A program made the position numbers and the translations under genes. From contig JAKBCD010000156.1 of NCBI GenBank assembly GCA_021808205.1, forward strand, positions 1 to 5,647: a DNA stretch of 5,647 nt. The letters are read 5' to 3'. The stretch is from Pseudomonadota bacterium (GTDB lineage: Bacteria > Pseudomonadota > Alphaproteobacteria > Acetobacterales > Acetobacteraceae). Positions 1 through 5,647 of this stretch are shown piece by piece (the first letter of the stretch is position 1; the number at the start of each line of letters is the position of its first letter). The notes under the pieces were generated by a model that saw only the letters and a program-made list of their open reading frames with translations, did not search any database and was not told where the DNA came from.

Positions 1-3000
1 TGCCGCGGCGGTAATGGCGCCCAGCAGCGTACCGGAAAGATCGAGCCCCGCCGTGCTGCCACCCAGATCCACGGTGAGATTGGGGGTGCGCGGCGCAATG
101 CTCACCGTGCCGCCCGGAGCCGCCACTGCCCCGCCCGTATCCGTAATGTTATCGGCAACAAGGCTGATGCCACCGCCGTGCAGCGTATTTGCCAGCGTAA
201 GGGTGGGAGCGGAGAGCGCCAGGCTGCTGCCAGCCGAGACCGCCCCGGCGACATCAAGCGCGGTGCTGTCTTGCAGATTGATCGTGCCGGTGGCGCTCAG
301 CGCGCTCAGGGTGCCGATGTTGTTGGCCCCGGCCAGGGAAACATTGCCCCCCGCCGTGCCGCCCAGCTGTGTCACGTCCAGCGCGCCGGTGCTGGCCTGG
401 GAGATGGCGCCGCTGGCGGCCAGGGCCAGCGATGTGGCGTTCACCACACCGTCCAGCGCCAGGCTTGTGCCGGTGAGGGTGATGGCGTGGCCGGTGAGTG
501 TGCCGGTCTGGCTGATGCCGCCAGTGCTCTCCAGCGTGGCCAGCGCATTGGCGAAGCTCACCGCGCCTTCGCTGAAGATGGAATTGGCGGTATGCCCGGC
601 GGCACTGCCCAGAATCACCACCGCCGCCGGGTCCAGCTCGCTCACCAGCGATTGCGAAAGCTGCAAGCCAGAGACGGCACTGCCGCCCAGGTCGATAGCG
701 CCATTGTTGTAGGGTGCCAGCGCGATGGTGCCTGCACTCAGGCTGCCACCGTCCGCCAGCAGCCCGTTGGCGGCCAGCGCCAGGCTGGTGCCGGCACTCA
801 CCGCCCCGCCCAGCGTCATCGTGCCCGTATCGTCGAGCACGATGTTCCCGGCCGCGCCCAGCGCTCCCAGAGTGCCAATGCTGTTGGCCCCGGCCAGGGC
901 AACATTGCCCCCCGCCGTGCCGCTCAGCTGCGTCACATCCAGCGCGCCGGTGCTGGCCTGGGTAACGGCCCCGCTGGCGGCCAGGGCCAGCGATGTGGCG
1001 TTCACCTTGCCGTCCAGCGCCAGGCTGGTGCCAGTAAGGTCGAGCGTGGTGCCGGTGAGCGTGCCCGCCTGGATAACCTGGCCTGAACTATCTACCGCCA
1101 GGGTTGGTTTCAGGCTCAGAGTGCCCTCTAACTCTACGAGGCTGGCGAGATAGCCCGCCGCACTGCCAAAATTCAGGACGGAAGCAGTAGTATCCAACGC
1201 CGCCAGCAGGGCGGAAGAGAGGATCAACCCGCCCGCCGAGGTACCCCCCACATCCAGCGTGCCATTGCCGTAAGGCGCGATGGAAATGGTGCCGGAGGGT
1301 GCGGCGATGCTGCCGCCGCTGACCGTGATGGTCTTTGCCGCCAGTGCCACATTGCCGCCGCTGGCGGCGGTGAGCGTGCTGTTCAGCCCCAGCGTGCCAT
1401 TGGCGGCCAGGGTGATATCCGCCGCGCTGACCCTATTGGCGACCGCAAGGCCGGTGGTATCGTTCAAATCCAGCGTGCCGGTTGCAAGAACGCTCGCCAG
1501 CGTGGCGATGGTGTTGAGTGTGCTGGCCAGCACCGCATCACCGCCGATGGTGCCCGCACCCGTTGTCAGGCTGGCGACGGCGATGCCCCCCAGCGCACCC
1601 TCAGTCACTGTGCCGCCGCTGTTAAGCACCAGTTCCGTGCCGGAAATGAGGCCGTTAATGTCGATCGCGTTGCCGCTGCCGGTATCGGCCAGGGTGATGG
1701 TGCTGGCGTTCAGCGCCGCGCCTATATCGAGCGTTCCGGCGGCGTTAATGTCCAGCGCGCCAGCCAGCGAGATACTGGCGCTGATGGTCATGTCCTGCCC
1801 GGACGTCAGCTCCAGCTCCGAGGTCTTGGTGCTGAGATTGATGGCACTTGCCATAGAGAGCAGTTTAGTGGCTTCCAGGATGATTGTGCCGCGAAGATTG
1901 GAGAGATCGGCAGGGTTTACATAAGAGGTTGTGAGGGTGTCCGTGCCGAAAGTGGTCTCGGTGGAGTTGCCGGCGCCGGAGCTGGCGGTGCCGGCACTTG
2001 TCGTCGAGGAGCTGGTGACAACCAGCGTTTGCGGGTCCAGCAATATCTCGCCCGCCTGGCCGTCAACCGCCGTGTCGATCACCGTGCCCCCGAGGCTGAT
2101 GACGCCATCGGAGGAAATCTCGACAAGGCCACCATTGCCGCCCAGCGTGCCGCCAGCAGCGGAGATGGTGCCGGCGAAATTTGTATCCTTGCTGCTCAGC
2201 AGCGTAACCTTGCCGCCATTGCCTTTCGTCAGGGCGTCGGCCCTGATCTCCGCGCCCGAGGCGATGCTCACCGAAGCGGCGCGGGGTGCCGTGGTATCGG
2301 CCGCGCCTTGCGCCACACGTTGCAGATTTGTGCCCAGGGCGATATTGCCGCCGCCAGCCTGGCCTGAAGCGTCGATAATCGCATTGGAGGCCACCGCCAC
2401 CTTGCCCGTGGCCAGCGCCTCCACATTGCCGCCGGTGCTGCCTGTGGCGTTGCCGCGCGCCAGCAGGTTGCCTGCGATATTAATATCGCCGCCGATCGCC
2501 TGCAGGGAGATGGTGCCGGTTTTGCCATCCGTGCTGTCCGCGCGCAGCGTGCCGCCCACTTGCAGAAGCTGGCTCACCAGCGCGTCCGCATCCGCCGCGG
2601 TAAGGGTGATCCTGCCGCCATCAGCGAGGATCAGTCCCTTATTCGTCACCAGCGCCGGAACCGTTTTGCCGTTGAGGTCGACTTCCCGCACCGCCTTTGT
2701 CACGTCCAGCGAGATCAGCCTGTCGCCGTAAAGGTCTAGCGTGAAGGCATCCGCTCCGGCCAGCACCACCTGGCCCAGCCTGGCCGAGATAAGGCCGTTA
2801 TTGGCCACTTGCGGCGCCACCAGCCCCACCAGCCCGGCCTGCCCGGCGGTAATCTCACCGTCGTTGACGATTTTCGCGCCCGGGTTGGGCGTGCCGGTGA
2901 AGTTCATCCGCCCGGCCATGAAATCGGCATTGCTGATGTTGGAGGTGGATACAATGACGCTCTGCGCCGTTACTTCCGCGCCCTTGGTGAACACCACGCC

Positions 3001-3396
3001 GGACTGGTTGATGAGCACGATCTGGCCATTGGCGCTGATATGACCGGCGATGATGGAAGGGCTGGGGGTGACAACACGGTTCAGCGTGATGGAGTTGGCG
3101 GAGGGCTGCACATAGGTCACATGCGCATCGGCGCCAACATTATAGCTCTGCCAGTTTATCGCGGCCCGGCTGCTGCTCTGGGTAATAACGGTGCTGCCCG
3201 GCGCCTGCGCGATGCTGGCGGCCCCGCCCACCACGGTGCCGCCCTGGGGCGTGGTGTCCGCCGAAATGTTTTGCGCGCGCAAGGCCGCGGGGTGCGCCAG
3301 CACCGCGCTTAGCGCCGTGCTCGCCAGCAGCCAGGAGCCGCGCCGAGCCTTCCGGCTCTGGCCGCGCAGGGGCGGCGTATGTTTCTGCCGTTCCAT
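1..3396 (-). CDS. TpsA: filamentous-haemagglutinin-type exoprotein, N-terminal 1132 residues (C-terminus outside window)
   Basis: Secreted partner of a two-partner (type Vb) system, open to the window edge without a stop. The start at 3396 is chosen because AGGAG (3403-3407) lies 6 bases upstream; an ATG at 3402 abuts that AGGAG. Residues 1-41 form a signal peptide: basic stretch (RKARR), hydrophobic core (WLLASTALSAVLA) and likely cleavage after ALRA. Residues about 43-260 match the TPS/haemagglutination-activity secretion domain, with NWQSYNVG from N81, a SITLNRV segment, SANGQIVLINQSGVVF (N130-G133 in the place of the family NPNGI motif) and IVSTSNIS. A glycine/alanine/threonine-rich beta-helix follows, with a GEILLDPQTLVV segment (E450-P455) common in such proteins, then large repeats from about residue 600 onward. 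I read no cysteine in the 1132 residues. The gene follows tpsB by 24 bases. Family assignment is firm. Whether it is an adhesin or a toxin-bearing exoprotein is unknown because the C-terminus is missing. Confidence 0.93.
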   Translation of the reverse strand, partial: MERQKHTPPLRGQSRKARRGSWLLASTALSAVLAHPAALRAQNISADTTPQGGTVVGGAASIAQAPGSTVITQSSSRAAINWQSYNVGADAHVTYVQPSANSITLNRVVTPSPSIIAGHISANGQIVLINQSGVVFTKGAEVTAQSVIVSTSNISNADFMAGRMNFTGTPNPGAKIVNDGEITAGQAGLVGLVAPQVANNGLISARLGQVVLAGADAFTLDLYGDRLISLDVTKAVREVDLNGKTVPALVTNKGLILADGGRITLTAADADALVSQLLQVGGTLRADSTDGKTGTISLQAIGGDINIAGNLLARGNATGSTGGNVEALATGKVAVASNAIIDASGQAGGGNIALGTNLQRVAQGAADTTAPRAASVSIASGAEIRADALTKGNGGKVTLLSSKDTNFAGTISAAGGTLGGNGGLVEISSDGVISLGGTVIDTAVDGQAGEILLDPQTLVVTSSSTTSAGTASSGAGNSTETTFGTDTLTTSYVNPADLSNLRGTIILEATKLLSMASAINLSTKTSELELTSGQDMTISASISLAGALDINAAGTLDIGAALNASTITLADTGSGNAIDINGLISGTELVLNSGGTVTEGALGGIAVASLTTGAGTIGGDAVLASTLNTIATLASVLATGTLDLNDTTGLAVANRVSAADITLAANGTLGLNSTLTAASGGNVALAAKTITVSGGSIAAPSGTISIAPYGNGTLDVGGTSAGGLILSSALLAALDTTASVLNFGSAAGYLASLVELEGTLSLKPTLAVDSSGQVIQAGTLTGTTLDLTGTSLALDGKVNATSLALAASGAVTQASTGALDVTQLSGTAGGNVALAGANSIGTLGALGAAGNIVLDDTGTMTLGGAVSAGTSLALAANGLLADGGSLSAGTIALAPYNNGAIDLGGSAVSGLQLSQSLVSELDPAAVVILGSAAGHTANSIFSEGAVSFANALATLESTGGISQTGTLTGHAITLTGTSLALDGVVNATSLALAASGAISQASTGALDVTQLGGTAGGNVSLAGANNIGTLSALSATGTINLQDSTALDVAGAVSAGSSLALSAPTLTLANTLHGGGISLVADNITDTGGAVAAPGGTVSIAPRTPNLTVDLGGSTAGLDLSGTLLGAITAAA
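301..478 (-). repeat. Core repeat copy 3 within tpsA (C-terminal-most visible)
   Basis: This stretch aligns without gaps to 862-1039 at an offset of exactly 561 bases. By hand I count 19 mismatches in 178 positions, about 89% identity. It encodes VNATSLALAASGAISQ followed by ASTGALDVTQLGGTAGGN. The offset is a multiple of three, so the reading frame is kept. Sequence on both sides remains alignable but is much more diverged. Confidence 0.85.
862..1039 (-). repeat. Core repeat copy 2 within tpsA
   Basis: This is the partner of 301-478. It encodes VNATSLALAASGAVTQ followed by ASTGALDVTQLSGTAGGN. A more diverged third copy lies further toward the N-terminus, around 1423-1670, where VTEGALGGIAVASLTTGAGT and the following strand align with the core only loosely. 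The pattern suggests stepwise internal duplication of a beta-helix segment, with copies 2 and 3 the youngest pair or homogenised by recombination. Confidence 0.85.
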
Positions 3397-3402
3397 TGCC
3401 AT

Positions 3403-3407
3403 CTCCT
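3403..3407 (-). promoter_or_regulatory. Ribosome binding site of tpsA (AGGAG)
   Basis: On the minus strand AGGAG is followed by ATGGCAATG. Spacing is 0 to the first ATG (3402) and 6 to the second (3396). Six bases is workable for initiation and zero is not, so the site favours the second ATG. The site lies in the 24-base gap after the tpsB stop, so tpsA can start translation on the same transcript. Confidence 0.75.
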
Positions 3408-3420
3408 GCTTCCCGGCGGC

Positions 3421-5175
3421 CTAAAACCGCGCGGTTACACCCCAATAAACCGTCGTATCAGAAAGCGGCGCCACGTTGGTGGCGGCTGGCGCCAGCTGGG
3501 TTACCAGCCGGTGCGTCACTTCCCCGTCAAGCTCAACCTTGCTTGTCAGCCCCAGCCGCACGCCGCCACCGACCGATGCGATTTTATGGTTCAGATCCGT
3601 GGGCAGGTTGGACCAGGTTTCGCCCCAATCATAGAAGCCGTAGAACTGCGCGCCCAGATCAAAATCATGCTGGAACAGCGTAAAATCCGTGCCGGTGTTA
3701 AGCTGCAATTCCGCCGTGGCGTAGGCCGCCTTGTCGCCCACCACCTGGCCGGAATAATAGCCGCGGGTGAAGCGTGTGCCGCCAAGGTAGAATTCCTCCA
3801 CCGAGGGCAGCACATCCGGCGTATATTGCCCGCCAACCTCCGTGCGCAGGGCGACATCGGCCGCCGGCCAGGGGTTGAATAATGTCTGCACCCGGCTGAT
3901 GGAGCCGTTGATCTTCCAGAAATCGAATTTTGCCTCCGCGCGGCCGCCGGGCGGGGCGGTCCGCCCGTCCGCCGAACTGCCCAGAATAGGCAGGCCCTGC
4001 GAAGCCTGAATATCCAACACGTTCAGCGCGTTGCGGGTGTCGCCCAGGAGTAGATCCTGCCAGGCATATTGAGTGTTGAGCCTGGCGACGCGTGTACTGT
4101 CGGTACTGGTGACCGCGCCTGCGGTGCTGATTTGGTTCTGTTCGGCATCCATCCGCAGATGCACCGTCAGATTCTGGTTGCGGCGCAGAATGACAGGGTA
4201 GCTGAGCTCGCCGCCAAACACGCTTACCTGGCTTTCATACCCCACGGAGCCAAGCACACCGCCTGGGTGCGCCCGTCCAGAGCCGCCGTAAACTTTCAAC
4301 CGCAGCCCTGAGGTGCCGATGAAGAAGCTTTCCGACGCTTGCCCAAAATTATCGGTGTTGCCGCTGGTGTGGTACATTGAGAATTCGGTCTGGTCGCCAT
4401 GGGCGGTGAGGCTGTTGATATCCGCCACCACCAGCCCTTCGGCCGGGCCGGTCTCGTCAAAGCTGCGGTTGTCGGCGGTGACCAGCCCCGAGATTGTTTG
4501 CTTCGAAACCTCGGCCACCAGGGTCAACGCGCCGGGATCGCCGTTGTCTGACTGCAAAACGGCATGAACGGAAACGCCCGGCACCTGCTGGGCCAGCAGC
4601 AGCCAACGCTCCAGCGAGGCCTCGTTTAACGGGCGTTGCTCTGTCAGATGCTGAAGAAACCCCAGCACCATGCTGCCCGCCGGGCCGATATCCTTGGAGA
4701 GCTTGACAGCGGCGATATAGCCCTCGGTTACGACGAAGCGGACATTGCCAGCCGCATCCACATCCAGCGTCACGGTGGAAAGAATATAGCCATGGCTGCG
4801 GTAAAGCGCGACCAGCGCGCTGCGCGCGGCGGCGAGTGTGGAGAGCGGCACGCTGCGCCCCGCCAGCCCGGCGACGATCTTGTTCAGTTTCGCAGGTGGA
4901 AAGGCCGTGGCGCCGACGATGCCCACCGAACGCACCGGAATCGACACCGGCGGCAGCGCCGCCGCCGGGCCGCCTTGCGGAATGGCGGGAAGCCCTTGGC
5001 CAAGATTTGGCGGCGGTGCGGGTAGGATATGCGGCAGCGGCGATGTGGAAAGGCTGGGCGCAGCCACCTGTGCATGCGCGGCACCGTTGGCCGCGGCCGC
5101 CACAGCACATCCCGCGACCGCAACAAACACGGACTGCCTGATTTTGAATAGCCTGCCGTGCATTTGCCCCGCCAT
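3421..5175 (-). CDS. TpsB: FhaC/ShlB/HecB-family outer-membrane two-partner secretion transporter
   Basis: Outer-membrane pore that exports the TpsA encoded next to it. With the ATG at 5175 the protein has 584 residues, near the usual family size. Residues 1-35 are a signal peptide ending AAHA, before Q36. Residues about 36-79 are a proline-rich linker. POTRA 1 spans about 80-157 (VRSVGIVG at 81-88, LYRSHGYI at 124-131, EGYI at 151-154). POTRA 2 spans about 158-232 and contains VPGVSVHAVL. The rest is the 16-strand-type beta-barrel, with GGTRFTRGYYSG holding the loop-6 RGY motif (R471-Y473) and a terminal aromatic strand ending VTARF. The frame extends to a TTG at 5253, but a TATAAT box at 5191-5196 and the lack of sensible extra sequence favour ATG 5175. 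ATG 5163 is also possible and leaves the signal peptide intact. The ribosome site at either ATG is weak. Family and role are secure from sequence; pairing with TpsA is inferred from adjacency. Confidence 0.93.
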   Translation of the reverse strand: MAGQMHGRLFKIRQSVFVAVAGCAVAAAANGAAHAQVAAPSLSTSPLPHILPAPPPNLGQGLPAIPQGGPAAALPPVSIPVRSVGIVGATAFPPAKLNKIVAGLAGRSVPLSTLAAARSALVALYRSHGYILSTVTLDVDAAGNVRFVVTEGYIAAVKLSKDIGPAGSMVLGFLQHLTEQRPLNEASLERWLLLAQQVPGVSVHAVLQSDNGDPGALTLVAEVSKQTISGLVTADNRSFDETGPAEGLVVADINSLTAHGDQTEFSMYHTSGNTDNFGQASESFFIGTSGLRLKVYGGSGRAHPGGVLGSVGYESQVSVFGGELSYPVILRRNQNLTVHLRMDAEQNQISTAGAVTSTDSTRVARLNTQYAWQDLLLGDTRNALNVLDIQASQGLPILGSSADGRTAPPGGRAEAKFDFWKINGSISRVQTLFNPWPAADVALRTEVGGQYTPDVLPSVEEFYLGGTRFTRGYYSGQVVGDKAAYATAELQLNTGTDFTLFQHDFDLGAQFYGFYDWGETWSNLPTDLNHKIASVGGGVRLGLTSKVELDGEVTHRLVTQLAPAATNVAPLSDTTVYWGVTARF

Positions 5176-5190
5176 ATCTCTGCCGGGACC

Positions 5191-5220
5191 ATTATATGCG
5201 GAAAATTCGTTACAGGTTAA
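5191..5220 (-). promoter_or_regulatory. Candidate sigma-70-type promoter for tpsB-tpsA
   Basis: On the minus strand a perfect -10 hexamer TATAAT occupies 5196-5191. Eighteen bases upstream, TTAACC (5220-5215) matches four of six positions of TTGACA and lies inside the palindrome GGTTAACC (5215-5222). Transcription would begin near 5184, giving a leader of about 9 bases to ATG 5175 or 21 bases to ATG 5163. That would place the longer TTG start at 5253 upstream of the transcript. The -35 match is only moderate, and the AT-rich surroundings raise the odds of a chance -10. Confidence 0.5.
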
Positions 5221-5231
5221 CCTTCGCTTCA

Positions 5232-5260
5232 CAATTATGGGCTCAAAACCCAATTAATTG
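5232..5260. promoter_or_regulatory. Imperfect inverted repeat upstream of the tpsB promoter
   Basis: Reading the plus strand, CAATTA (5232-5237) plus TGGG (5238-5241) pair with CCCA (5249-5252) and TAATTG (5255-5260). This leaves a 7-base loop and a 2-base bulge (5253-5254), so the stem has 10 pairs. The right arm also contains the perfect palindrome CAATTAATTG (5251-5260). No T-run follows on either side, so it is not a typical intrinsic terminator. It sits just upstream of the putative -35 and could be an operator or an mRNA hairpin at the end of the bioD transcript. Function is not shown. Confidence 0.35.
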
Positions 5261-5284
5261 TACAGGCACACTCTGCTTTGGCTA

Positions 5285-5307
5285 AACCTCTATCATTTGA
5301 TGAGGTT
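5285..5307. terminator. Weak hairpin downstream of bioD, possible transcript end
   Basis: AACCTC (5285-5290) pairs with GAGGTT (5302-5307). Inside it, ATC (5292-5294) pairs with GAT (5299-5301) around an ATTT loop, with T5291 bulged. The structure starts about 48 bases after the bioD stop in the direction of bioD transcription. No T-run follows on the minus strand (the next bases are TAGCCAAAG), so it is at best a rho-assisted or 3'-end-stabilising hairpin. Together with 5232-5260 it accounts for the structure I can see in the gene-free stretch 5176-5355. Confidence 0.25.
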
Positions 5308-5355
5308 GGATCATGGCGGGTGGTTTGTGGCTGAATGGCGAACGATGGGCTGCGA

Positions 5356-5647
5356 TTATGCCGCATCTTCTCCACAACCGCCCTTGGTATAAAACGCCAG
5401 CCCCTTGAAATCCTCCACCCCGGCATTGCGCTTCACCACAAACATCTGGCAGGGCAGATAGCGCGCCAGGGCCGCCTGGGTTTCTTCTACGGGCACAGGA
5501 GCGTTGGCGCTTTCGTTCAGCAAAATCGCATGGATTGAAATGCCCCGCCGCAGCAGAAACTCGGCGGTGGTGATGCAATGGCTGATGCTGCCCAGATATG
5601 TCCCGCTGACCAGCAGCACCGGCACTTCCAGATCGGCAATCCAATCC
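5356..5647 (-). CDS. bioD: Dethiobiotin synthase BioD, C-terminal 96 residues (N-terminus outside window)
   Basis: BioD is a cytoplasmic ATP-dependent synthase that closes the ureido ring of dethiobiotin from 7,8-diaminopelargonic acid and CO2, the step before BioB in biotin synthesis. The visible part begins at DWIADLEVPVLLVSG and continues with TYLGSISHCITTAEFL, which matches the family G-x-x-LG-x-I-x-H segment. Next comes the strand HAILLNES, whose Asn sits where BioD/MinD-like P-loop enzymes hold the adenine-contacting Asn. VEETQAALARYLP follows, and the protein ends GCGEDAA before a TAA stop. The P-loop itself would be upstream of the window. The gene is codirectional with tpsB but 180 bases away, with promoter-like sequence between them, so it is probably the end of a separate bio transcription unit. 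A related P-loop synthase cannot be fully excluded without the N-terminal half. Confidence 0.87.
   Translation of the reverse strand, partial: DWIADLEVPVLLVSGTYLGSISHCITTAEFLLRRGISIHAILLNESANAPVPVEETQAALARYLPCQMFVVKRNAGVEDFKGLAFYTKGGCGEDAA

Larger units (their letters stand above)
93..1461 (-). repeat. Three degenerate beta-helix repeat units in TpsA (period 187 to 207 residues)
   Basis: An IAP or LAP motif followed by a loop and LGG or VGG recurs at residues P708, P895 and P1102 (codons starting at 1275, 714 and 93): SIAPYGNGTLDVGG, ALAPYNNGAIDLGG and SIAPRTPNLTVDLGG. Upstream of each, a strand ends in an Asp marking the same register (codons at 1461, 831 and 270). The Asp-to-Pro distance is 62, 39 and 59 codons, so the middle unit lacks about 20 residues of this section. 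That explains why the periods are 187 and 207. Such repeats build and lengthen the parallel beta-helix shaft of TPS exoproteins. The left limit is set by the window edge. Confidence 0.75.

Noticed and set aside
178..1086. Plus-strand frame of 302 codons with internal repeats resembling a Gly/Gln/Arg-rich protein
   Set aside because: Its repeats are the tpsA repeats read on the other strand. The composition is non-natural and it lies wholly within tpsA.
347..1591. Four runs of six G on the tpsA coding strand (347-352, 908-913, 1244-1249, 1586-1591) as phase-variation tracts
   Set aside because: Six bases is short for slipped-strand switching, such runs are expected by chance in GC-rich sequence, and two of them are simply copies within the repeat. 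The frame is intact here.
14..2731. Several long plus-strand open frames opposite tpsA (for example 14-712, 1280-1924 and 1931-2731)
   Set aside because: They are antisense to a strongly supported exoprotein frame. Their products are low-complexity Ala/Val/Pro/Ser-rich strings, as expected from reading GC-rich Gly/Ala/Thr codons backward. I see no domain or convincing ribosome site.
4457..5110. Minus-strand open frame of 217 codons within tpsB in another frame
   Set aside because: It overlaps the tpsB coding sequence and encodes an Arg/Ala/Gly-rich string with no recognisable domain. It is a codon-bias shadow.
5101..5115. VAGC lipobox-like sequence in the TpsB signal peptide
   Set aside because: A lipid anchor would not suit a POTRA-barrel transporter, and a clear signal peptidase I site (AHA before Q36) lies 12 residues downstream. 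The match is a short pattern found easily in Ala/Val-rich signals.
5335..5538. Plus-strand frame of 67 codons overlapping bioD
   Set aside because: Most of it is antisense to bioD, which has clear family motifs. No supporting ribosome site or domain was seen.

Overview
The window looks like an alphaproteobacterial chromosome segment. It is GC-rich, the genes use GC-rich codons, and the protein families fit. A placement near Acetobacteraceae is only a guess. All recognisable genes are on the minus strand, in the order partial bioD, then tpsB, then partial tpsA. I see no tRNA, rRNA, CRISPR array, insertion sequence or phage gene.

Layout from the right edge leftward: the last 96 codons of a dethiobiotin synthase gene (bioD) end at 5356. 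Next comes a 180-base AT-richer intergenic stretch (5176-5355) with two imperfect hairpins and a good candidate promoter (-10 TATAAT at 5191-5196). Then comes a complete gene for an outer-membrane two-partner secretion transporter of the FhaC/ShlB/HecB family (TpsB, 3421-5175). After a 24-base gap comes the start of a large exported filamentous-haemagglutinin-type protein (TpsA, 3396 down to 1). It stays open for 1132 codons and runs off the left edge.

The two large genes should work as a pair. TpsA would be exported by Sec through its signal peptide. Its N-terminal TPS domain would be recognised by the POTRA domains of TpsB, and the long beta-helical shaft would be threaded through the TpsB barrel to the cell surface or the medium. 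tpsB first and tpsA second with a tight gap suggests one transcript. The C-terminal, activity-defining part of TpsA lies outside the window, so adhesin, toxin or other roles cannot be told apart here.

The most notable internal structure is a set of large in-frame repeats in TpsA. Three units are recognisable with periods of 187 and 207 residues, and two of them share a core about 89% identical at DNA level. No clearly undescribed system is visible. The long plus-strand open frames opposite tpsA and tpsB are best explained as shadows of GC-rich coding sequence.
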